A stretch of 5,787 nucleotides of DNA from positions 1 through 5,787 of the forward strand of contig CAMOEP010000167.1 in the NCBI GenBank assembly GCA_946612185.1, given 5' to 3'. The stretch is from an uncultured Ruminococcus sp. (lineage in GTDB: Bacteria > Bacillota > Clostridia > Oscillospirales > Ruminococcaceae). Each line of letters starts with the position of its first letter. Within the stretch, counting starts at the first letter, position 1. This document shows positions 1 through 5,570 of the stretch, piece by piece. The translations under genes were made by a program, and so were the position numbers. Under the pieces are notes generated by a model that was not told the origin of the DNA, did no database searches, and worked only from the letters and a program-made list of their open reading frames with translations.

Positions 1-114
1 GCACAGAGATTGTGGTGCAGATGCCGGAAAATATGAGGGGCAGATGTGCCGCAAAACCGTCAGGCGGTCTTTGTGCGGTGTTGCCATTATACAATGATGA
101 AAAGGGGGATTATT
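1..114. other. Leader or upstream-gene tail, unassigned
   Basis: This stretch precedes the methyltransferase gene and holds no complete gene. Two plus-strand frames are open from the left edge. One stops at 95-97, and the other runs into the methyltransferase gene and stops at 132-134. Either could be the last codons of an upstream gene, but neither short peptide is recognisable. An imperfect hairpin can be drawn at 49-78 (CCGCA/TGCGG outside, ACCG/CGGT inside, 5-base loop). It has no T-tract, so it is not a standard terminator. I found no convincing -35/-10 pair. A TATACA at 88-93 lacks a partner hexamer and sits almost on the ribosome binding site. Confidence 0.3.
101..108 (+). promoter_or_regulatory. 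Ribosome binding site fixing the methyltransferase start
   Basis: A purine block AAAGGGGG ends six bases before the ATG at 115. The frame is also open to earlier ATGs at 46, 94 and 97, but those at 94 and 97 lie directly against or before this block and have no Shine-Dalgarno of their own. The ATG at 115 is therefore the preferred start. Confidence 0.75.
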
Positions 115-1425
115 ATGGGACAGAAAGACTATAAGCAGCTTTCGATAGAGGAATTCTCCAAGGCGGCGGAAGTTTATGAGACTGACCGGGCAGGCGTTTA
201 CAAAATGTGCAAAAAGGACTACCCGGACGTTCTGGCGGAACTTGAAAAAGAGCCGTTTGAGGAACTACTTGACTGCGGCTGCGGAACAGCACCGATGCTG
301 ACGCTTTTGAAGGAGCGTTTTCCGGAAAAGCACTACACCGGTATCGACCTTACGCCGAAAATGATAGAGGTGGCAAGGGCGAAGAATATGCCGGGAGTTG
401 ACTTGGTAGTAGGAGACTGCGAAAATCTGCCGTTTCCCGAAAACTCATTTGATGCGGTAATATGCTGTCAAAGTTTTCATCACTACCCAAACGTCCAGAA
501 CTTTTTCAACAGCGTATACCGTGTACTTCGTCCGGGCGGCAGGCTTATTCTGAGGGATATGACCTCCGACAGTCCTGCGCTGATATGGGTGATGAACAAT
601 ATCGAAGTACCGGCGGCGAACCTGACTGGTCACGGCGACGTTCACGTTTACAATAGGGACGAGGTCGAGAAACTTTGCAATCGGGCAGGGCTTGTTATGG
701 AGTCATTTGAGTGTCGTGGAATTTTTCGGCTTCATTGTGTAGCACGCAAACCGGCGGACGGAAGTGCGAAGGCGAATTATAGCCGCATAAGCCAGTCCTA
801 CAAAAGTTCACAGAACATATACGACAGCGTTCTCACAGGGAGCAAATGGTGGAGCAAGCTGTACATAAACCTTTTCTGGGGCGGCGTTGACGATTGCCAG
901 ATAGCGGAGAAAGTTATGGGATTCATACCCAGTGATTTTTCCGGGAAACTGCTTGATGTTCCCTGCGGCACGGCAGTATTCACACATAAAAAATACGGTG
1001 AACTGCCGGACGCAGAGATAACTTGTCTTGACTACAGCGAAGATATGCTGAACAAGGCACGCAGCAGACTGGGTGAAAGTGTGAAATTCGTTCAGGGCGA
1101 TGTGGGGAATATGCCGTTCCGAAGCGGTGAATTCGATATAGTGCTGAGTATGAACGGTTTTCACGCATTTCCCGATAAGAAGGCATCATTCCGGGAAACT
1201 CACCGAGTACTCAGACGTGGCGGAAAGTTTATGGGCTGCTGCTACATCAAAGGCAGGTCGAAGGTGACAGATGTGCTTGTATCCGGCGTACTTGCGAGAA
1301 AGGGCTGGTTCACGCCTCCCTTTGATACAGCCGGAACACTTCGCAGGCGGCTTGAGAAAGCGTTTGACATCGAGGAGTTCCAGACGGAAGGGTCTATGGT
1401 GATATTCTCGGCTATCAAAAAGTAA
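115..1425 (+). CDS. Tandem two-domain class I SAM-dependent methyltransferase
   Basis: This is a 436-residue, probably cytoplasmic protein with two successive Rossmann-type methyltransferase domains of the Methyltransf_11 kind. In domain 1 (about residues 1-210) motif I is LLDCGCGTAPM at 51-61, the acidic ribose-binding residue is D78 in GIDLTPKM, motif II is GDCENLPF at 100-107, and LRPGG lies at 138-142. In domain 2 (about 225-436) the matching elements are LLDVPCGTAVF at 279-289, D306 in CLDYSEDM, GDVGNMPF at 328-335 and LRRGG at 366-370. Every matching motif is offset by exactly 228 residues. Both domains keep the SAM-binding residues, so both may be active. A typical family member has one domain and 200-260 residues, so this is a fusion or an internal duplication. 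The substrate is unknown; small-molecule methylation is the usual role. The gene has no plus-strand partner in the window and ends at a terminator two bases after its stop. A ribosome binding site six bases upstream sets the start. Confidence 0.9.
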   Translation: MGQKDYKQLSIEEFSKAAEVYETDRAGVYKMCKKDYPDVLAELEKEPFEELLDCGCGTAPMLTLLKERFPEKHYTGIDLTPKMIEVARAKNMPGVDLVVGDCENLPFPENSFDAVICCQSFHHYPNVQNFFNSVYRVLRPGGRLILRDMTSDSPALIWVMNNIEVPAANLTGHGDVHVYNRDEVEKLCNRAGLVMESFECRGIFRLHCVARKPADGSAKANYSRISQSYKSSQNIYDSVLTGSKWWSKLYINLFWGGVDDCQIAEKVMGFIPSDFSGKLLDVPCGTAVFTHKKYGELPDAEITCLDYSEDMLNKARSRLGESVKFVQGDVGNMPFRSGEFDIVLSMNGFHAFPDKKASFRETHRVLRRGGKFMGCCYIKGRSKVTDVLVSGVLARKGWFTPPFDTAGTLRRRLEKAFDIEEFQTEGSMVIFSAIKK

Positions 1426-1426
1426 T

Positions 1427-1461
1427 AAAAATCCCCCTGATTTTGCATCAGGGGGATTTTT
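1427..1461. terminator. Bidirectional intrinsic terminator between convergent genes
   Basis: This is a perfect 14-base inverted repeat, AAAAATCCCCCTGA at 1427-1440 and its complement at 1448-1461, around a 7-base loop. The C5/G5 core is flanked by A5 on one side and T5 on the other, so either strand yields a GC hairpin followed by U residues. It begins two bases after the methyltransferase stop and ends three bases before the stop of the minus-strand nuclease gene, so it probably serves both. Confidence 0.93.
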
Positions 1462-1463
1462 CG

Positions 1464-2420
1464 CTATTTATTCTGGTCGGGCTTGCAGACCTTGCAGGGA
1501 GTGTAGCCCTTTTCGAGGAGTTCGTCAATACTTCCGCTGAACTCCTGTCGGTTGTGGCTTGATATTTTGGAAACACTTTCGCAGTCCGGCAGATGTATCT
1601 TCAGGGAACTTGTGTTCAGCACGAAGTCGCAGTTATGCGCCTGTGACGCAGCAGAGGAAGTTTCCTGAACCGTAGTAGTTACGGGAACTTCTGCGATATC
1701 GCTCTCGCCGGTGAAGTAGTCGATAGCCACACCGGGGCAGACGTTATAGCAGAAAACGCAGAAGCACACGCCGCTGCCGCCGTCCTCTACGGAATAAGCT
1801 TCCATGAGAACCCCTCTTGCAACCAGTTCCAAGCCGCTGAAATACGGGGTAACACGGTAGAGAACGTGGTTTCCGGTGGACTTCACATAATCGGCTGTTT
1901 CGTTCTCAAAGGGCAGCATACCCTGAACATTCAGGTAACGAGTGCCGGTAATCAGATTGCGCTCATTGGCATTCTCGCCGGTAAGCTGGAATCCTTGAAG
2001 GTGACACCGGTTATAGAGGTACTTTCCGTCGATGAAGTCGTACTTGTCCATTTGCCAGCCAGTTGGCTTGACCATGCCGATGCTCCCACGTTTTTCGGTG
2101 GGCATAATATCCGTTCCGATGCAGGAGAACGTTTCACCGCAGCGTCCGAGGAGGTCAAGAGGGGAGTAGTACTCGTAAGAAGAAGTGGTCAGGTCGGACT
2201 TCTGGAAATATGGGAAATTATCGTTTACTTCTGCATATGGCACACCTGAGAAAGCGGGAACGCTGTTGTAATCGAATACACCAGCAATGTCCGGCAGTTC
2301 CCCGGAAGCAGAGATCTCTGGAAACTGGGAATTCTGAGCTGCCCAAGGCGGAGTGCAGCCTGTAAGGAGGAGTACCGCACAGCAAAGCCAAAGGGCAAGA
2401 AAACTGAAGCGCCGTTTCAT
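1464..2420 (-). CDS. Lipoprotein DNA/RNA non-specific endonuclease with C-terminal Cys/His module
   Basis: This is a 318-residue lipoprotein nuclease of the beta-beta-alpha metal (DNA/RNA non-specific endonuclease, EndA/DNA-entry nuclease-like) family. The N-terminus has a basic start, a hydrophobic segment and the lipobox LLTGC (Cys22), which implies anchoring on the outer face of the membrane. The catalytic region spans about residues 75-245. Its active-site motif is NRCH (137-140), where the classical family has DRGH; H140 is the expected general base. It is followed by GENANERNL, whose Asn residues would bind the metal. After a Ser/Thr/Glu-rich linker (about 245-262) comes a small C-terminal module with H276, C280, C309 and C312 (H-x3-C-x28-C-x2-C), probably metal-binding and similar to domains appended to other Firmicutes surface nucleases. 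The ATG at 2420 overlaps the CotH stop as ATGA. A GTG nine bases further upstream is an alternative start. Likely roles are extracellular nucleic acid degradation, nutrient scavenging or DNA uptake; the sequence does not decide between them. Confidence 0.9.
   Translation of the reverse strand: MKRRFSFLALWLCCAVLLLTGCTPPWAAQNSQFPEISASGELPDIAGVFDYNSVPAFSGVPYAEVNDNFPYFQKSDLTTSSYEYYSPLDLLGRCGETFSCIGTDIMPTEKRGSIGMVKPTGWQMDKYDFIDGKYLYNRCHLQGFQLTGENANERNLITGTRYLNVQGMLPFENETADYVKSTGNHVLYRVTPYFSGLELVARGVLMEAYSVEDGGSGVCFCVFCYNVCPGVAIDYFTGESDIAEVPVTTTVQETSSAASQAHNCDFVLNTSSLKIHLPDCESVSKISSHNRQEFSGSIDELLEKGYTPCKVCKPDQNK
2417..2420 (-). promoter_or_regulatory. ATGA stop/start overlap coupling CotH-like gene to nuclease gene
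   Basis: On the minus strand the four bases ATGA hold both the nuclease ATG (2420-2418) and the TGA stop of the CotH-domain gene (2419-2417). The bases just upstream lack a strong Shine-Dalgarno. Nuclease translation therefore probably depends on ribosomes finishing the upstream gene, which would tie the amounts of the two proteins together. Confidence 0.8.
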
Positions 2421-4000
2421 TCGTGCCACTGGCTGTTGAGAAATTCTACTCTTGCTTCAAGCCATTCAGCAAGGTAATCAGCAGCTTCCTGATGAGTGCG
2501 GCAATTTGCAGCTTTTTTAGTGAGTTCACCTACAAAATCCGAGTTATTCACCAGATTATTCCAGCGCTTATAGTTCATATCAAAAGCGGCGGAGCAGGTT
2601 TCAGAATCGGAGCGGATCATTCTTACGGTATCGTCGAAAATACCGCTTTCCCAAGCGTCAGTCCACTTCTGGCGGACGATATCCCTGAACCATTCCTGAC
2701 GTAACATAACATTCAGCCAGGGGTTGATATGTTCGCCGCAGCCGTTAACGTCGGGGACGATATTTCCGGCGTAAAAGCCTGTACCGTCAGCGCAGCGGTC
2801 TTTATTGCCAAGACCGGAGTCGAAGTCCCATGGGGCTTCAAAGGTAAGTCGTTTGTCGCCGTCAGAGCCGAAGTCCACGTCCATGAAAAAGCTTGACCAG
2901 TAGATATCCGCATCGCAGGTAAGCTCGCTGATGATGTACATATCCGCAAGAGAATCGGTATTTACAGCCATTTCCACGGCTTCACGGGGAGTGATATCCG
3001 TAGTTTCCTGAATGGTGGAGAAGTCATCGGAGAAAACGTAAGCGGAATCATCGTAGGCAGCGCTGTACATTATCCGATAGACATTTTCCATGTAGGACGC
3101 AATGAAATCGTGCTGCTGCTGGGAATAGATATCGCTCTTGATAGTATAGCCGACAGGTTCATCATCAGTTGGGTGAATTTTTTTCTTGCTGTTGTCCGAG
3201 CCGTCGAATGGAACGAGCGGAGCGTTATCCGCATAAGTGATATCAAAGGAACGAAGGTAGTCCTCCTGGGTATAGTATCCGTCAAACTCCATAAAATAGC
3301 CGATATCCGTACCTGTGTAGTTCTTTTCCGGCTCGGTGATGTCAACTCTGCCGCTGCCGGTCTGCTGCATATCGCAGAGCAGGTAAACGCCCTGATAGCT
3401 GCCGTTGATGACCACTTCCACAAGCTGGGAATCAGTGCAGTAAAGTCCGTCGCTGCCGAGGATACTCTCAGCCATGTTGAACGAAGCCTTGTTCCGCAGC
3501 ATTGAGCCGTCCTTATACTCCGCAAGAAGCAGCCAGTTTTTGAAACTTTCACCGCTGGATATCCCGACGTTTTGCTTTTCGGAGAACTTTATCCTCAGCG
3601 GCTTTTTATCATAAACGGTAGTCCAGTTCCCACGAACTTTCACCTGTGCATCAGCACTGGTTATAATACTGCTTCCGTCAGCGCCGTTCATAGACAACGA
3701 ACACTCCTTGTAGTACGGCGCAGGCGGCATGACATAGCCGGGAGTCCAGGAAGCGATAGACTCCGCAACGTGTTGAGCGACCGGTTCTGTAACGAAGTCG
3801 AGAGAATCGGTGTCCAGGGTATTGATATCAATGACCGGAAGCACGCCGGACGGTGCGAGTTCTTCCGATTGGCTGACAGTCCCGGTGGTATCCGGTTCAG
3901 TGGTAATTGGTTCATTATCTGTTGCTGGCTGAGAGTTTGCACAGCCGGTGAGCATGATCGCTGAAAGTAGTGCAGCGAGACATTTATATGGTCGTATCAC
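2417..4000 (-). CDS. CotH-domain lipoprotein, putative surface protein kinase
   Basis: This is a 527-residue lipoprotein with a CotH domain, the fold of the spore coat kinase CotH, which is an atypical secreted protein kinase. The N-terminus has a basic start, a hydrophobic stretch and the lipobox LTGC (Cys20). A Thr/Ser/Glu/Pro-rich tether follows to about residue 53. CotH hallmarks follow in order: VRGNWT (122-127), KKPLRIKF (132-139), NWLLLAEYKD (155-164), LRN (168-170), YQGVYLLCD (202-210) and FEAPWDFDSGLGN (387-399). The WDFD acidic cluster (391-394) is the expected metal/catalytic segment. All these elements are present, so activity is plausible. Known CotH phosphorylates coat proteins in Bacillus, and CotH modules also occur in cellulosomal and surface proteins of clostridia. 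No coat gene, dockerin or polyphosphate-polymerase partner is visible here, so the substrate is unknown. The gene starts with GTG behind a strong ribosome binding site and has its own promoter. It is translationally coupled to the nuclease. Confidence 0.9.
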   Translation of the reverse strand: MIRPYKCLAALLSAIMLTGCANSQPATDNEPITTEPDTTGTVSQSEELAPSGVLPVIDINTLDTDSLDFVTEPVAQHVAESIASWTPGYVMPPAPYYKECSLSMNGADGSSIITSADAQVKVRGNWTTVYDKKPLRIKFSEKQNVGISSGESFKNWLLLAEYKDGSMLRNKASFNMAESILGSDGLYCTDSQLVEVVINGSYQGVYLLCDMQQTGSGRVDITEPEKNYTGTDIGYFMEFDGYYTQEDYLRSFDITYADNAPLVPFDGSDNSKKKIHPTDDEPVGYTIKSDIYSQQQHDFIASYMENVYRIMYSAAYDDSAYVFSDDFSTIQETTDITPREAVEMAVNTDSLADMYIISELTCDADIYWSSFFMDVDFGSDGDKRLTFEAPWDFDSGLGNKDRCADGTGFYAGNIVPDVNGCGEHINPWLNVMLRQEWFRDIVRQKWTDAWESGIFDDTVRMIRSDSETCSAAFDMNYKRWNNLVNNSDFVGELTKKAANCRTHQEAADYLAEWLEARVEFLNSQWHE

Positions 4001-4008
4001 AGGAAAGA

Positions 4009-4016
4009 CCTCCCTT
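4009..4016 (-). promoter_or_regulatory. Ribosome binding site fixing a GTG start for the CotH-like gene
   Basis: The minus strand reads AAGGGAGG eight bases before a GTG at 4000-3998. This near-ideal Shine-Dalgarno supports the GTG start. The resulting N-terminus is a normal lipoprotein signal peptide, which agrees with that choice. Confidence 0.85.
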
Positions 4017-4030
4017 GTAAGAATAGTAAT

Positions 4031-4059
4031 ATTCTACCACATAACCCGCAATTATGCAA
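4031..4059 (-). promoter_or_regulatory. Sigma-A promoter for the CotH-like/nuclease operon
   Basis: On the minus strand a -35 TTGCAT (4059-4054) and a -10 TAGAAT (4036-4031) are separated by exactly 17 bases. A TG one base upstream of the -10 makes it an extended -10. The predicted transcript start is near 4024, giving a leader of about 24 bases with the ribosome binding site inside it. It lies between the hpt terminator and the GTG start, so the lipoprotein pair is a separate transcription unit. Confidence 0.75.
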
Positions 4060-4070
4060 TACCTTCCGGC

Positions 4071-4098
4071 AAAAAAACTCCCCTGACGAGCAGGGGAG
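4071..4098 (-). terminator. Intrinsic terminator of the amidohydrolase-hpt operon
   Basis: On the minus strand an 8-base stem CTCCCCTG (4098-4091) pairs with CAGGGGAG (4085-4078) around a 5-base loop and is followed directly by seven T residues (4077-4071). It begins eight bases after the hpt stop codon. The opposite strand has no T-tract after the stem, so it should act only on the minus strand. Confidence 0.93.
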
Positions 4099-4106
4099 AA
4101 TTGGGA

Positions 4107-4655
4107 TCATTCGCAGTATTCGGCAATATACGGAAGATTTCTGTAATACTCACCGAAGTCCAGACCGTAGCCGATAACGAAAAGGTCGGGGATAGTGAAC
4201 AGGGAAAAATCAGCCTTGAAGTCCACCACACGGCGCTCCGGCTTGTCCAGAAGTGTGACAACTCTCAGAGACTTGGGATTCCTTGCTTTAAGGAGTTTAA
4301 CAACGTCGTTCAGAGTTCGTCCGGTGTCGATAATGTCCTCCACGATGACCACATTGTAGCGGCTGATGTCCTGGGCTAAGTCCATAGTGATGTTTACCAC
4401 GCCGGAGGACTGAGTACCCTGGTAGTAACTCTGCGCCGCCATGAACCCTATCTCGCAGGGAACGTCAATGGCTCTTGCCAGGTCAGCCATGAACACGAAC
4501 GAGCCTTTGAGAATACTCACCAGAAGTATAGGCGTGCCGTCGTACCAGCCGGAAATAAGTTCACCGGCAGTCTTTATCCTTTCAGCGATTTTCTCCGGGG
4601 AGATTATGACCCGGTTTATGTGCTTTATGAGGTCGTCTTTGCTGTTTATTGTCAT
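4107..4655 (-). CDS. hpt: Hypoxanthine phosphoribosyltransferase
   Basis: This 182-residue cytoplasmic enzyme of purine salvage converts hypoxanthine (and usually guanine) plus PRPP to IMP (GMP) and pyrophosphate. Bacterial Hpt is typically about 175-185 residues, so the gene is full length. Visible family features are the LKGS pyrophosphate loop (49-52), the flexible catalytic loop SYYQGTQSSG (76-85) and the PRPP-binding signature VEDIIDTGRTL (105-115), whose acidic pair binds metal and ribose. DKPERR (137-142) and the C-terminal GYGLDFGEYYRNLPYI segment (162-177) are also typical of the bacterial enzyme. It is the second gene of its operon. Its AGGAG (4666-4662) sits in the 12-base gap after the amidohydrolase stop, six bases before the ATG. 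A strong terminator follows. In many Firmicutes hpt lies next to tilS and ftsH; neither is seen here. Confidence 0.97.
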   Translation of the reverse strand: MTINSKDDLIKHINRVIISPEKIAERIKTAGELISGWYDGTPILLVSILKGSFVFMADLARAIDVPCEIGFMAAQSYYQGTQSSGVVNITMDLAQDISRYNVVIVEDIIDTGRTLNDVVKLLKARNPKSLRVVTLLDKPERRVVDFKADFSLFTIPDLFVIGYGLDFGEYYRNLPYIAEYCE

Positions 4656-4667
4656 GATGTACTCCTG

Positions 4668-5477
4668 TTACATAGCGATGAAACGCTTGAAGTTGTCTGC
4701 AAGGATCATGCGGTTCTCCTCCTCAGTGAAGCCCATAGCCAGGAATCTTTCCAGTTCCTCTGTATGACTCCACATGGGGAAGTCCACGCCGAAGAAGCTG
4801 CGGTCAACGCCGAATCTGCGGATACGTTCAGCGCCCTCCTCGGCTGACATGAACGGCATTGAACTGCTGATGTCGATAAAAAGGTTCGGCAGACCGGGCA
4901 GGCACTTGTCAGCCTCGCTCCAGCACTGATATCCGCCCATATGAGCCGCCTGAACTTTCAGACCAGGGAAAGTCTTGCAGATATTGGCGATGCGGTGAGG
5001 CGCAGACCAGTCATATCTTGCGTCACCGCAGTGAATGATAAGGGGAAGTCTGCCCTCCATAAGTTCATAGATACGGAAAGCTTCCGGGGAATCAGCGTTG
5101 AACTCCTGAAAATCCGGGTGCAGCTTGACCCCGTGAAGTCCCAGGTCGATGATCTGCTGGATATCGCCTTTCAGGTCAGCGGAATCGGGGTGAGTAGTGC
5201 CGTAGCCGAAGAATTCGGGGTGCTTGTCGCACTCAGCCCTGATGAAAGTATTGATAGCGCTGATCTGGTGGGGAGTGGTAGCAGTTGAGCAAACGAGATA
5301 CTGAGCAACGCCGATCTTTCTGCCACTTTCCAGAAGCTTCTCGGAAACGCCGCAGCTTTCCATGGGGATATCGTAGAATTTGCCGATATTAACGGTAGCA
5401 TTCTCAGCTATCTTCTCCGGGAAGATATGGGCATGAGCGTCGATGATCTCGTATTTACTATATGTTTCAGTGTCCAT
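4668..5477 (-). CDS. Amidohydrolase-family (amidohydrolase 2, ACMSD-like) metal-dependent hydrolase
   Basis: This is a 269-residue cytoplasmic TIM-barrel hydrolase or decarboxylase of the amidohydrolase superfamily. The first-strand metal motif is DAHAHIFP with H15 and H17 (D13 precedes). Further family signatures are GVKLHP (116-121, with K118 and H120), IHCGD (148-152, H149), AAHMGG (177-182, H179) and GVDFP (230-234, D232), the usual last-strand catalytic aspartate. The full metal-ligand set is present, so it should be active. Relatives include aminocarboxymuconate-semialdehyde decarboxylase and many uncharacterised Firmicutes proteins annotated only as amidohydrolases; the substrate cannot be read from the sequence. 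It is the first gene of an operon with hpt. Its ATG is preceded at eight bases by AAAAGGAG (5493-5486) and by a consensus promoter. Adjacency to hpt hints at nucleobase or nucleotide metabolism but does not prove it. Confidence 0.88.
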   Translation of the reverse strand: MDTETYSKYEIIDAHAHIFPEKIAENATVNIGKFYDIPMESCGVSEKLLESGRKIGVAQYLVCSTATTPHQISAINTFIRAECDKHPEFFGYGTTHPDSADLKGDIQQIIDLGLHGVKLHPDFQEFNADSPEAFRIYELMEGRLPLIIHCGDARYDWSAPHRIANICKTFPGLKVQAAHMGGYQCWSEADKCLPGLPNLFIDISSSMPFMSAEEGAERIRRFGVDRSFFGVDFPMWSHTEELERFLAMGFTEEENRMILADNFKRFIAM

Positions 5478-5524
5478 TAAAAAAACTCCTTTTCAAAAAT
5501 ATCTCTCATTAAACGTCATTACAT

Positions 5525-5553
5525 ATTATACTACTTTGATTATGATTTGTCAA
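5525..5553 (-). promoter_or_regulatory. Perfect-consensus sigma-A promoter of the amidohydrolase-hpt operon
   Basis: On the minus strand TTGACA (5553-5548) and TATAAT (5530-5525) are separated by exactly 17 bases, which is the full housekeeping consensus. The predicted transcript start is near 5518, giving a leader of about 40 bases with AAAAGGAG near its end. No attenuator or riboswitch fits in so short a leader, so any control would be by an operator over the promoter. Confidence 0.9.
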
Positions 5554-5570
5554 TGTCCGGGGATAAAAAA

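Noticed and set aside
46..114. Longer N-terminus for the methyltransferase starting at ATG 46, 94 or 97
   Set aside because: The clear ribosome binding site at 101-108 lies inside this extension and points to ATG 115. The extra residues resemble no methyltransferase N-terminus.
1866..2249. Plus-strand open frame of 127 codons
   Set aside because: It is antisense to the nuclease catalytic domain, whose NRCH and NERN motifs are encoded there on the minus strand. I saw no ribosome binding site or promoter for it.
2421..2429. GTG at 2429 as the nuclease start (321 residues)
   Set aside because: It is possible, but the ATG at 2420 forms a classical ATGA overlap and gives a compact lipoprotein signal peptide. 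No ribosome binding site favours the GTG.
3070..3552. Long open frame of 160 codons on the minus strand
   Set aside because: It lies fully inside the CotH-domain gene in another frame, and its translation is low-complexity Ser/Arg/Ala/Thr-rich with no recognisable motif. The CotH frame has all the family motifs across the same bases.
3948..4379. Plus-strand open frame of 143 codons
   Set aside because: It spans the start of the CotH-like gene, a promoter, a terminator and the end of hpt, all on the other strand. It is a shadow frame.
5478..5518. Riboswitch or attenuator in the amidohydrolase leader
   Set aside because: The predicted leader is only about 40 bases, is A/T-rich and has no stable hairpin, so it is too short for known purine riboswitches.
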